64,000 bases of DNA from an uncultured beta proteobacterium. GTDB taxonomy: Bacteria; Pseudomonadota; Gammaproteobacteria; Burkholderiales; SG8-41. The stretch's first letter is position 1, and each line of letters opens with the position of its first letter. The stretch covers positions 60,101-124,100 of the forward strand of contig CAITMU010000037.1 in the NCBI GenBank assembly GCA_903893565.1, given 5' to 3'. Below are positions 34,829-43,486 of this stretch, one piece after another. The position numbers and the translations under genes are program-made. A model generated the notes under the pieces. That model was not told the DNA's origin and did no database searches. It worked only from the letters and a program-made list of their open reading frames with translations.

Positions 34829-35164
34829 TCAGTTCTTGGGTTCTCCCGCGACCACATACGACCACAACGCCTGAATATCCACGGGCTTTAACAGGTCGCC
34901 CCATGGCGGCATCGCCTTGGTGCCGTTGGTCACCGAATCGAGGAAACGGTCGGGCCGGTCACGCGGAAAAGTCGCAAGATCGATGCCCCATTGCGGCCCG
35001 AGCATGCGCACGCCGTGGCAGGATTCGCAGTTGGCCGCATAAAGCGCCGCACCTTTTTTGATTTGCTCGGGCAGGAAATTTCCGCCGGGGCTTTGTGCAA
35101 AGCCTTTCACACTGGCGCACATGAGCGCCAGTGTGGTGAGTGTGGTGATTGCGCCGCGTATCAT
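34829..35164 (-). CDS. Class I c-type cytochrome
   Basis: 111 residues. The signal peptide ends near GFAQ (about 24). The haem motif is CESCH (Cys46, Cys49, His50) and the Met ligand is likely in TKAMPPWGD. It lies 13 nt after the PQQ-dehydrogenase gene on the same strand and is the expected electron acceptor for that enzyme in the periplasm. High GC, as its partner. Confidence 0.92.
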   Translation of the reverse strand: MIRGAITTLTTLALMCASVKGFAQSPGGNFLPEQIKKGAALYAANCESCHGVRMLGPQWGIDLATFPRDRPDRFLDSVTNGTKAMPPWGDLLKPVDIQALWSYVVAGEPKN

Positions 35165-35177
35165 TCGTTCAATCTTC

Positions 35178-36854
35178 CTACTCCGGCATCAGCGCGAACG
35201 TCCAGACCGAGCTGCCCTGCGGCACCTTGCTGCCCACTTGTCCGCGCGCAAGACTGCCGCCCAGACCTGAGGCGACGGTGATGTATTGCAAGCCCTTGTG
35301 CGTGTAGGTGATCGGCGGCGCGTTGACGCTGGAGCTGGTTTTGAATTTCCATAGCGTCTTGCCGGTTTCCTCATCAAGCGCGAGGAATTCTCCGGTGGGC
35401 ATGCCAGTAAACAACAACCCGCCGTCGGTTGCCAGTACGCTGCCCGAGCTTGCCATGTCGGTGATAGGAATTTTCCACTTGAACATACCCGTCAGCGGAT
35501 CCATCGCCAAGTGATAACCCACCACATCGCCCGGGTTGATCTCCGAGGTGCGTCCCGCCGTCGCGGTGTTGGGCTCACCCAAATTCTGAAATTTATACGG
35601 CACGAATTTCTGGATGCGCGGCAAATCCCAGGTATTCAGATACGCCAGATTGGTTTTTGGGTTGAAGGCGAACATTATCGCGTTGGTGCCGCGCTGTGGA
35701 AAGACCTCGACTTCTTCGCCCTTCATCAAGCGGTCGGCCACATCGGTCAGCACCGGACGTCCGGTTTTCAGATCAATGTGCGTGGCCCATGTCACGCGAG
35801 TCATCGGATGCGCGGCGATCAGCTTACCGTTGGTGCGGTCTATCACATACAAGAAACCATTCTTGTTGCCGTTGAGAACCACTTTGCGCATCTGGCCATC
35901 AATGCGTATTTCCGCCAGCACCAGTTCGTTGGTGGCATCCATGTCATACAAATCGTTCGGCGTATATTGATAATGCCAGACGATCTCACCGGTTTTCGGG
36001 CGGATCGCAACCACGCAGTTAGTGTAGAGGGCGTCACCGTTGCCGCGATACTTCGCATCGTAGGGCCCGGCGTTGCCCACGCCCCAATAGACGAGATCAA
36101 GTTCTGGATCGTACGAACCGGTCTGCCAAGTCGAGGCGCCGCCGATCTTCCATGCGTCCGGTATCGAATCAGCCGTCTTCTGCCAGGTTTCGTGGCCCGG
36201 TTCGCCCGGCGCGGGGATCATATGCTTGCGCCACAGCTCGTTGCCAGTCTCCGGATCCCAACCGACCAGAAAGCCGCGTGTGGCATGCTCGCCGCCGCTG
36301 GTGCCAGAAATCAGCACGCCATTGGCAATCATCGGTGAAGCAACGCCCTTGTAACCTTCCTTGAAATTTGCAAACGGCTTCTTCCAAAGTTGCTTGCCGG
36401 TTTGCATGTCGAGCGCGACCAGATGCGCGTCGAGCGTGGTGCGATAGAGTTTTCCCTTGTAGAGCGTGGGCGCGCCGCGATAGATGGCGCCCGAAGTCGA
36501 GATGCGCAACACCGCGCGATCGTATTCCACCTGCGTGCGCCAGATTTGTTTACCGGTGGCAACATCGAGCGCGAACGTCCATTGACCATTCACCAAATAC
36601 ATCACGCCGTTATAAACGACGGGCTGCGCGAGCTCGCCGGTCTCGCTCATGGTGGCAGTGCTCCACAGCGGCACCAGGCGCTTGACGTTCGATTTGTTGA
36701 TCTGGCTGAGCGCGCTATACATCTGTAGCTTTGGGCCCATGCCGAAATTCAACACGTTGTCCGTGTTCTTGCCGTCGTTGCGTAATTCATCGGCGGTCTG
36801 CGCCATGCCCAGTGCCGACCACGACAACAATACGGCTGCCACAATTTTTTTCAT
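35178..36854 (-). CDS. PQQ-dependent methanol/ethanol-type dehydrogenase
   Basis: 558 residues; signal peptide 1-18 (ending GMAQ). The eight-bladed propeller has repeated tryptophan-docking motifs such as LDMQTGKQLWKK and LDEETGKTLWKF. The enzyme oxidises an alcohol in the periplasm with pyrroloquinoline quinone. Asp304 of DLYDMDA is the likely catalytic Asp, with a second Asp306 two residues on, as in lanthanide-using members. At 119-122, where the vicinal Cys-Cys of this family is expected, it reads STSG. AAGGGGGG precedes the ATG. No PQQ-synthesis genes in the window. Confidence 0.9.
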   Translation of the reverse strand: MKKIVAAVLLSWSALGMAQTADELRNDGKNTDNVLNFGMGPKLQMYSALSQINKSNVKRLVPLWSTATMSETGELAQPVVYNGVMYLVNGQWTFALDVATGKQIWRTQVEYDRAVLRISTSGAIYRGAPTLYKGKLYRTTLDAHLVALDMQTGKQLWKKPFANFKEGYKGVASPMIANGVLISGTSGGEHATRGFLVGWDPETGNELWRKHMIPAPGEPGHETWQKTADSIPDAWKIGGASTWQTGSYDPELDLVYWGVGNAGPYDAKYRGNGDALYTNCVVAIRPKTGEIVWHYQYTPNDLYDMDATNELVLAEIRIDGQMRKVVLNGNKNGFLYVIDRTNGKLIAAHPMTRVTWATHIDLKTGRPVLTDVADRLMKGEEVEVFPQRGTNAIMFAFNPKTNLAYLNTWDLPRIQKFVPYKFQNLGEPNTATAGRTSEINPGDVVGYHLAMDPLTGMFKWKIPITDMASSGSVLATDGGLLFTGMPTGEFLALDEETGKTLWKFKTSSSVNAPPITYTHKGLQYITVASGLGGSLARGQVGSKVPQGSSVWTFALMPE

Positions 36855-37010
36855 ATTGACCCCCCTTGAGAATTAGAAACACACGATGGCTTGTTAGATA
36901 CCATTTCTACTCCCCAGTGTATGCGACCCCGACATGCAGGTCAAGCGGCAAGGCCGTGTTTGCGCTCCGGGCGAAGTCGGGCCTTGCTGTATTGACTTCA
37001 AAATTGTAAA

Positions 37011-37298
37011 ATGACTTCAATGACTTTAAAATTTATAGGTGATATCATTGCGATCCTGACCGTACGAAACCTGCCCGACGAAGTGCACCGCGCCTTGCGA
37101 ATGCGGGCGGCCCAGCATGGGCGGAGCACGGAGGCGGAGGTGCGCGCCTTGCTGGAAGCAGCGGTCAAGCCACAAGGGCGACTGAAACTAGGTTCCTTCC
37201 TAGCCAACGTCGGCCGTAAGATGAAACTCACCGATGATGAAGTGGCTCTGATTAGCCAACGCAATCCGTCCTTGCCGCGTCCCGGGAGCGTTGAATGA
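37011..37298 (+). CDS. FitA/VapB-like antitoxin
   Basis: A ribbon-helix-helix DNA-binding antitoxin. The core ILTVRNLPDEVHRALRMRAA, then HGRSTEAEVRALLE, is FitA-like. Homologues normally begin right before this core; here the ATG at 37011 or 37020 adds about 11-14 residues, while GGTGAT before an ATT codon at 37047 hints at a rarer start. The upstream TTGACT is a possible -35 box. It overlaps the toxin by 4 nt, as toxin-antitoxin pairs usually do. Confidence 0.85.
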   Translation: MTSMTLKFIGDIIAILTVRNLPDEVHRALRMRAAQHGRSTEAEVRALLEAAVKPQGRLKLGSFLANVGRKMKLTDDEVALISQRNPSLPRPGSVE

Positions 37299-37714
37299 TT
37301 CTGCTCGACACGAATGTGATGTTCGAACCCCTACGCAACACACCGGATCAACGCGTGATCGCATGGCTTGACGCGCAACCTCTGGAAACGCTGTTCCTTT
37401 GCGCGGTCACGGTGGCCGAACTACGTTTCGGGGTTGCACGCTTACCTGCTGGTCGCCGTCGCAATGGACTAATAGAACAATTGGAAAGCCAGGTGCTTCC
37501 CTCTTTTGTAGGTCGGGTACTTGATTTTGGTCTGGCTGCAACCCAGCACTATGCAGAGGCGATGGCTAAAGCACAGGCTCGAGGCCTGACGGTCAACCTA
37601 GCCAATGGGTTCATCGCAGCCGTTGCAGCGGTCAGTGGCATGACGGTGGCCACCCGGGACACGCAACCGTTTGTTGCAATGGGGCTTTCGGTCATCAATC
37701 CTTGGAAGGATTAG
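37295..37714 (+). CDS. FitB/VapC-like PIN-domain toxin
   Basis: 139 residues, PIN nuclease fold that cleaves RNA. Asp5 (LLDTNVM), Glu42 (VAELRFG) and the C-terminal INPW are seen. The third acidic position, ADGQIAA in FitB homologues, reads ANGFIAA here, so Asn104 replaces Asp. Other metal ligands remain. It is paired with the antitoxin gene at 37011. Activity may be reduced. Confidence 0.85.
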   Translation: MILLDTNVMFEPLRNTPDQRVIAWLDAQPLETLFLCAVTVAELRFGVARLPAGRRRNGLIEQLESQVLPSFVGRVLDFGLAATQHYAEAMAKAQARGLTVNLANGFIAAVAAVSGMTVATRDTQPFVAMGLSVINPWKD

Positions 37715-38102
37715 GCCAGGCAGCCATCAGATTTTACGGGTAACTCTAGGGCATCGTTGTCAAAATAATCGACAGCTACTTCACACAATTGCAGGATTCC
37801 CAGTTGGGCACAACTAGCTCAATTGTGAACATTTGATGCTTATCATTTTTTACCAAACGCCATCGATGCTGACTGACGCAGGAACAACAATTTTTTTGCC
37901 ACCATGATCTCACTCTATGGTTTGAGAGAGAAGCAGCGCTTTTTTTCTGAAGATTTTAAACTATAGCGCTCGGGACAAAATACCCATTAGTACCGATTGA
38001 ATCGCAAAATCCTTAACTCCATCAAACGATGTGAACCGCGCAGTCGAAGGCCTGCAAGTGCCCCAGTACGAATTATCTCAATAAGGGTCAACTTAAACGA
38101 TA
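37715..38102. other. 388-nt gap at the right edge of the GC-rich island
   Basis: No recognised gene. GC falls back to the genome average after about 37735. Nothing clearly regulatory is seen. Confidence 0.4.
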
Positions 38103-40388
38103 CTAATGAAGCCCCTTTATTCGCCATTGCTTGAGTAATAAAGCGTTACTCAGAACGAAGAAACTCGAGAGCGCCATCGCACTGCCAGCAACCATAGGCG
38201 AGAGGTAACCCAGTGCTGCTAGGGGAATACCGGCAGAATTAAAAACAAAAGCCCAAAATAGATTCTGACGAATTTTATTCCAGGTTCTTTTGGAAATATC
38301 TATGGCATTGGGGACAAGACTAAGATCACCCCGCATCAAAGTGATCCCAGCCGATTGAATGGCCACATCTGTACCAGTTGACATTGCCATTCCGACATCA
38401 GCAACCGCCAAAGCGGGAGCATCATTGATGCCATCACCAATCATCGCAACCCATTGGCGCTCTTTGCTGACTGTAGTAGATCTCAGTTTTTTAATAATAT
38501 CGGCTTTATCGCCAGGCATCACTTGTGCAAATATTTCATCAATACCAATTAATTTGCCGACTCGTTCGGCTGAGGATAGGTTATCACCAGAAATCATTGC
38601 AGTACGAATACCTAATTGATGCAAGGCTTCAATCGTCTGCTTTGCATTGGTTTTTATTTCGTCACCGAACACAAATGCTGCGATGAGAGAAGCTTCTCCG
38701 GTTTTGACCCTCAGGATAGAGAGGGTGTGTCCTTCAATCAAAGTTGATCCAATTCGGCTCTCGATATCTTGGTAACGCGAATCGCCCTTTAGTGAGGCAA
38801 TGCTTTGTAGGCTTAACCGTTCGTTTGCCCATGGACCACTGAGGGGCTTACCCTCTATGCCTATCCCAGGGAGTGCTTTATTTTCCAAACTGGCAATAGG
38901 CAATATTTTTTTCTCATTTGCAAAATTGAGCATGGCCTTTGCCAGCGGGTGTTCGCTACCGAGTTGAAGACCTGAGGCTGTAGCAATAATATCTTTGATG
39001 TTATCGCTTTCATTGACTAAAGGGATAACCCTTATAAGCTGAGGCCGTCCGATGGTAAGAGTGCCTGTCTTATCAAATGCAACAACATTGATGCGGTGGG
39101 AAAATTCCAACAATTGGGGCTCTTTAATCAAAATCCCAAAGCGAGCCGCCACTCCAGTGCCTACCATAATAGCCGCCGGAGTGGCTAAACCCAATGCACA
39201 TGGACAGGCGATGACCAGCACAGACACAGCTCGCAATATGGCTATCGATCCAGAGTCCCAATAAAACCAGTTTCCCAGCCCAGTCAATATTGCAATGACG
39301 ATGACGCTAGGAACAAAAACTGCGCTGACTCGGTCCACCAGTTTTTGAATGGGCGCCTTTTTGGTCTGAGCCTCTTCTACCAAAGAAATAATTTTGGATA
39401 AAACACTTTCAATACCAACGGCTTTAGCTTGAATAATGAGCACGCCCTCACCGTTCATTGATCCGCCAATGACTAGTTCATTGATATATTTTTTGACGGG
39501 CTCACTTTCTCCTGTCAACAAGGATTCATCCACATGACTTTGACCGGACAAAATCATGCCATCCACGGGTATCCTCTCCCCAGGCAACACAATAATTCGG
39601 TCAGTGGGAAGCACTTGATCTAAGGGTAAAAGGTGATAATCAGTTAAGTTCAGGGCTTCATTTTTAACTGATGCATCTAAGACTTTGGCTTTTTCTGGCC
39701 AGAGTTTTTGCAGGGCGCGAATAGATTCACTCGTCTGCCACTTCGCTTTCGCCTCCAACCATTTACCTAGCAGAACCATGCTAATGATGACGGCTGAGCC
39801 CTCAAAGTAAAGACCATTCTCATCATGCCAATTCGTCAGTATTTGATACAAGCTCAGCCCATAAGCGGCACTCGTGCCTATTGCAATCAGTAAATCCATG
39901 TTACCCACACCAGCCAGTAATGATTTCATTGCTGCCACATAAAAGCGCCAACCTAAAATAAATTGTATCGGGGTCGCCAAAGCGAGTTGCCACCAGGGAC
40001 TTAATGACCAATGGATTCCCAAAGGCATTAAGAGCATTGGCAAAACGAGTGGAATGGCTAAAGCAAAGCTGATGAAGACCCTGCTTAAACCGTCTATCTC
40101 CCAAGAATGCTTAGTGCCTTGAGTTGAAATCTTTCCATGGGGGGGGCTTGGATTGGCCTCATAGCCTGTTTTATTAATAGCCTGAATGATTGCTTGAACA
40201 GTCGTGGGGGAGCCATATTTAACCCGAATCCGAGCTTGTTCAGTCGCCAAATTGACGCTAATGGCTTCCACTCCAGACATTTTTTGTACAGTTTTTTCAA
40301 TTCGACCAACACAGGAGGCAAAAGTCATGCCGCCAATGTCCAGCGAATAAAAATCTGAGATTAAGGAGGATGGCGTATCCATATCCAT
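38103..40388 (-). CDS. copA: Copper-type P1B ATPase (CopA-like)
   Basis: 761 residues. One N-terminal heavy-metal-associated domain, then eight helices, ATPase motifs DKTGT, TGES and GDGIND, and CPCALGLATP, the copper-binding CPC of P1B-1 pumps. EHPLAKA is the conserved P1B motif in the nucleotide domain. It exports Cu(I) from the cytoplasm. In the N-terminal domain the normal GMTCASC reads GMTFASC, so Phe23 replaces the first metal Cys. The divergent CopZ-like gene lies 62 nt away. Confidence 0.92.
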   Translation of the reverse strand: MDMDTPSSLISDFYSLDIGGMTFASCVGRIEKTVQKMSGVEAISVNLATEQARIRVKYGSPTTVQAIIQAINKTGYEANPSPPHGKISTQGTKHSWEIDGLSRVFISFALAIPLVLPMLLMPLGIHWSLSPWWQLALATPIQFILGWRFYVAAMKSLLAGVGNMDLLIAIGTSAAYGLSLYQILTNWHDENGLYFEGSAVIISMVLLGKWLEAKAKWQTSESIRALQKLWPEKAKVLDASVKNEALNLTDYHLLPLDQVLPTDRIIVLPGERIPVDGMILSGQSHVDESLLTGESEPVKKYINELVIGGSMNGEGVLIIQAKAVGIESVLSKIISLVEEAQTKKAPIQKLVDRVSAVFVPSVIVIAILTGLGNWFYWDSGSIAILRAVSVLVIACPCALGLATPAAIMVGTGVAARFGILIKEPQLLEFSHRINVVAFDKTGTLTIGRPQLIRVIPLVNESDNIKDIIATASGLQLGSEHPLAKAMLNFANEKKILPIASLENKALPGIGIEGKPLSGPWANERLSLQSIASLKGDSRYQDIESRIGSTLIEGHTLSILRVKTGEASLIAAFVFGDEIKTNAKQTIEALHQLGIRTAMISGDNLSSAERVGKLIGIDEIFAQVMPGDKADIIKKLRSTTVSKERQWVAMIGDGINDAPALAVADVGMAMSTGTDVAIQSAGITLMRGDLSLVPNAIDISKRTWNKIRQNLFWAFVFNSAGIPLAALGYLSPMVAGSAMALSSFFVLSNALLLKQWRIKGLH

Positions 40389-40401
40389 TTAATATAGGCT
40401 C

Positions 40402-40429
40402 TTGGTTCATAGACTACAACCATTATCTA
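40402..40429 (+). promoter_or_regulatory. Possible MerR/CueR-type promoter for the copper genes
   Basis: Inverted repeat TGGTT (40403-40407) / AACCA (40418-40422) with TTGGTT as a -35 candidate and TATCTA (40424-40429) as a -10 candidate. Suggests a copper-responsive regulator, but no regulator gene is nearby. Confidence 0.35.
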
Positions 40430-40450
40430 CATTGCTCATGAGGAATTGAG

Positions 40451-40645
40451 ATGCTGCAATTCACAGTTTCAGGAATGACATGCACAGGATGCATTAATGC
40501 GGTAACACGTGCAATTAAGTCCCAGGATTCTCTAGCGGAAGTAAAGGTTGATTTAGCAACGCAACATATTGAGCTCGAAACAACCCTATCAAAAGAGCAA
40601 GCGCAGGAACTGCTTGAAGAGGCCGGCTTTGCAGTCCTCGGTTGA
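40451..40645 (+). CDS. copZ: CopZ-like heavy-metal-associated chaperone
   Basis: 64 residues, one HMA domain. GMTCTGC holds the Cu(I)-binding CxxC, and the domain ends with LEEAGFAVLG. It carries copper in the cytoplasm, likely handing it to the ATPase encoded divergently. A GAGG-like site lies 7-10 nt before the ATG. Confidence 0.92.
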   Translation: MLQFTVSGMTCTGCINAVTRAIKSQDSLAEVKVDLATQHIELETTLSKEQAQELLEEAGFAVLG

Positions 40646-40958
40646 TTCATACTCGGCCTTTTTCAATTTCGTTTGCTAAAAAGAGATTCGTTAAAAGACA
40701 GTAAAATCGTCTTTTTGCTGGAATCGATAGGTCCATCCAAGAGGTAATACCGGTCCGTCGATCGTTTTTTTTGGGAGTGCGCAGTCAATTGAACTGCGGA
40801 ATTGCACCACCTGACTTTCCCAGAAGGGGAAAGAACTCACCTCACCCCACTTCGACCCTCTTTTGCTAGTAGGGGCGAAGTGTTTTATAGCTGGCCTGCC
40901 CTCCGCCAACATTGAGCAACCCTTAAAAATAGGATTGCCTCGAGTCCATGAAACGGTA
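40646..40958. other. 313-nt gap
   Basis: No recognised gene. A minus-strand frame at 40912-40691 ends in LPLGWTYRFQQKDDFTVF, but I see no ribosome site and do not recognise it. Confidence 0.35.
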
Positions 40959-41903
40959 TTACTGAGATTGGGACATTTTTTCGGCCAATTTTCTTTTTAT
41001 TTCCACCATCTTACCTGAAGCGGCCTTTTCGCCTTCTAGAATGGCCTTATGTCGGTTATCAAAATCAGTTCCACTGATTGCACCCGTTTCAGGTTTTAAA
41101 ACGATATCAGCCCCCGCTAATTCATAAGAGGACAGACGTTGACCCATAATAGAAAATGATTGCAACATAATATTTAAGCTATCGTTGGTTTTGCCAAATA
41201 TCGGTTTAGTTGAAATATCGACGGCAATCACAAAATCGGCCCCCATCGAACGGGCGACCTTTACGGGGACCGGGCTCACGAGTCCACCGTCCACGTATTC
41301 ATGTCCATTGATCAGCACAGGTTGGAATACACCCGGCACACTACTGGAGGCACGAACCGCCATTCCCGTATTGCCTTTTCGAAAAATCACCAATTCTCCA
41401 GACTGAAGATCAGTGGCAACCACGGCGATCGGTTTTTTTAAATTCTCCAACGGGCGGCCATTGACTTTATCATTGACAAATTTTTGTAGTAACTCGCCTT
41501 TGATGAAGCCTCGGTCCGGTAGTGACCAATCCGCAATCGCTTTGTCATCCATCGTCAGCGCTATATTTTGAAGGTCAAAGCCTCCATAACCCGCCGCATA
41601 CAAAGCACCCACGACCGATCCGGCACTCGTACCCACCACCATATCCACCACAATGCCTTGCAACTCCAAGGCTTTGATAACCCCCACATGCGCAAATCCT
41701 CGTGCCGCACCGCCCCCCAGCACCAAAGCCACTTTGATGGGCCTTTTTTTTACTTCAGTGGACAGGCTAGGCATCATCACCGATTCAGTCCACTCACGCG
41801 TTTCAGAAGCACCCACTGAAGAAGTGGCCGATTGACTGGTAGGGGTAGCGCATCCCAAAAGGCACAAAGGAAGTAAGGTTAGTAATAGTAAAATTTTTCG
41901 CAC
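40959..41903 (-). CDS. Patatin-like phospholipase lipoprotein (RssA-like)
   Basis: 314 residues. The lipobox LLGC gives acylated Cys18. The patatin domain follows with GGGAARG as oxyanion loop, Ser93 in GTSAGS and Asp205 in DGG, the catalytic dyad. It hydrolyses lipid esters; as a lipoprotein it should be anchored to a membrane facing the periplasm. Single gene; no partner visible. Confidence 0.88.
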   Translation of the reverse strand: MRKILLLLTLLPLCLLGCATPTSQSATSSVGASETREWTESVMMPSLSTEVKKRPIKVALVLGGGAARGFAHVGVIKALELQGIVVDMVVGTSAGSVVGALYAAGYGGFDLQNIALTMDDKAIADWSLPDRGFIKGELLQKFVNDKVNGRPLENLKKPIAVVATDLQSGELVIFRKGNTGMAVRASSSVPGVFQPVLINGHEYVDGGLVSPVPVKVARSMGADFVIAVDISTKPIFGKTNDSLNIMLQSFSIMGQRLSSYELAGADIVLKPETGAISGTDFDNRHKAILEGEKAASGKMVEIKRKLAEKMSQSQ

Positions 41904-42409
41904 AATATAAAATTTCCTTAAAAATCTAATATCTCAATCTACAGTGCACCCGAACAAAATGACATCGAGCGATATTAAACGATTGACCGTTAAAAAATGA
42001 TAGCCAAAACACAAGCCCTGTTGGGTCTTTTGGGTCTTCAGTAGGACTCCAACAACGAGAAAATGGATTAAAGGGGACATTTTTCCAAACCCTGCCATAT
42101 GGCCAGATTACCAATCCATAGCGTCAATAGTAGTACTGATATCCCTTCGCCATCCCTTCGCCACCCCTTCGCCACCCATTGACGAATCAGACTACAAGAT
42201 TGGCCATCCGTTCGCATTATTTTGAACTTTCACCAATTTAAAAAACTCAAAGTCATTTTACCAACGAAAAAACCAAATTTTTACCAACCTATTTTAAAAA
42301 ACCCCCATAATTAATAAATTACGTTCTTTGCGTTTAGTCGGATCTGAGTTAAAAAAACTAAAAACGACGGTAAAATACCCCCATTCACATAATACTGAGG
42401 AGAAAACCC
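41904..42409. other. 506-nt gap with a short tandem repeat
   Basis: No gene recognised. CCCTTCGCCA(T/C), an 11-bp unit, is repeated three times (listed separately). A GAGGAG ribosome site lies before 42410. Confidence 0.4.
42143..42175. repeat. 11-bp tandem repeat, three units
   Basis: CCCTTCGCCAT, then CCCTTCGCCAC twice. No spacers; not a CRISPR. Confidence 0.8.
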
Positions 42410-43432
42410 ATGAATTCCATGAATAGGTGCCTTTTGGCCCTCTTAATGTGCAGTTTGTCCGGTATCACTTTCGCCCAAGGTCAGCCCGAAAAAAAAGATG
42501 TACATATCTCTGTGGGCGGTAAAGCCGGCCTTTACTACCTGCCGCTGACCATTGCCGAACAAAAAGGTTATTTCAAAGACGAGGGACTTAACGTTAAGAT
42601 CAGTGACTTTGCTGGTGGATCACAATCCTTGCAGGCCGTTGTCGGGGGAAGTGCCGATGTGGTGTCTGGAGCCTTTGAACATACCATCAATATGCAAGTT
42701 AAAAAGCAGTCTTTGATGGCCTTTGTGCAAATGGGACATTTGCCGCAAATTTCGGTTGGCATCTCAAAAAAATTATTATCTACCTACAAAACACCCAAAG
42801 ATCTTAAGGGATTAAAAATCGGCGTCTCCGCTCCAGGTTCATCAACGAACATTCTATTTAACGTGTTCATTGCCAAATACGGACTGAAGCCCTCGGATGT
42901 GTCCATCATTGGCGTCGGCACTGGTGCTGGCGGGGTGGCTGCCATGAAAAACGGTCAAATTGATGCCATTTCCAATATCGAACCCATCATGACTAAGCTT
43001 GAAATAGATGGCGATATTAAAATTATTGCTGATTGGCGAACGAAAAAAGACACCATTGCCTCCTTTGGCGCAGAAATCCCAGCAGCCAGTCTTTATGCGC
43101 CCGTGAGTTATATCAAGGAAAATCCCAATACTATTCAGGCACTCACGAATGCCATTGTACGTGCCGACAAATGGATTGCCCAAGCTAGCGCCGCAGAAGT
43201 TGAAAAAGTCATACCGGCAAGCTACTTAATGGGAGATAACTCACTTTACACACGTGCCTTTGAAAAGGTCAAAGAGGCTTTTTCAACCGATGGTATGATT
43301 TCAGAAAAAGGGGCCAAAGCGATGCTAGATATTTTAGCGACGAGTAACCCTGATTTAAAGCCCAGTGAAATTCGCTTAAATGAAACATTCACTAACGACT
43401 ATGTGAAAAAAGCGCACGCTAAATACCACTAA
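42410..43432 (+). CDS. NitT/TauT-type ABC transporter substrate-binding protein
   Basis: 340 residues; signal peptide 1-22 (ending TFAQG). NMT1/SsuA-like fold: LPLTIAEQKGYFKDEGLNV and the ADVVSGAFEHTI segment, then KGLKIGVSAPGSSTN in the second lobe. It delivers a nitrate-, sulfonate- or thiamine-precursor-like solute; which one is not clear. First gene of a four-gene operon with the ABC ATPase, permease and a Bug receptor. GAGGAG precedes the ATG. Confidence 0.9.
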   Translation: MNSMNRCLLALLMCSLSGITFAQGQPEKKDVHISVGGKAGLYYLPLTIAEQKGYFKDEGLNVKISDFAGGSQSLQAVVGGSADVVSGAFEHTINMQVKKQSLMAFVQMGHLPQISVGISKKLLSTYKTPKDLKGLKIGVSAPGSSTNILFNVFIAKYGLKPSDVSIIGVGTGAGGVAAMKNGQIDAISNIEPIMTKLEIDGDIKIIADWRTKKDTIASFGAEIPAASLYAPVSYIKENPNTIQALTNAIVRADKWIAQASAAEVEKVIPASYLMGDNSLYTRAFEKVKEAFSTDGMISEKGAKAMLDILATSNPDLKPSEIRLNETFTNDYVKKAHAKYH

Positions 43433-43486
43433 TATCGCCCATAACAGGGTTGCCCCACTTCCCCAGGCTCAAGATCAAACAACGTC

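Noticed and set aside
35511..36338. Long open frame antisense to the PQQ dehydrogenase
   Set aside because: GC-rich coding DNA gives long antisense frames; no ribosome site or motif, and the sense strand is clearly the enzyme.
40691..40912. 73-residue minus-strand frame between copZ and the patatin gene
   Set aside because: No ribosome site, not recognised, and lies in a gap where chance frames are common.
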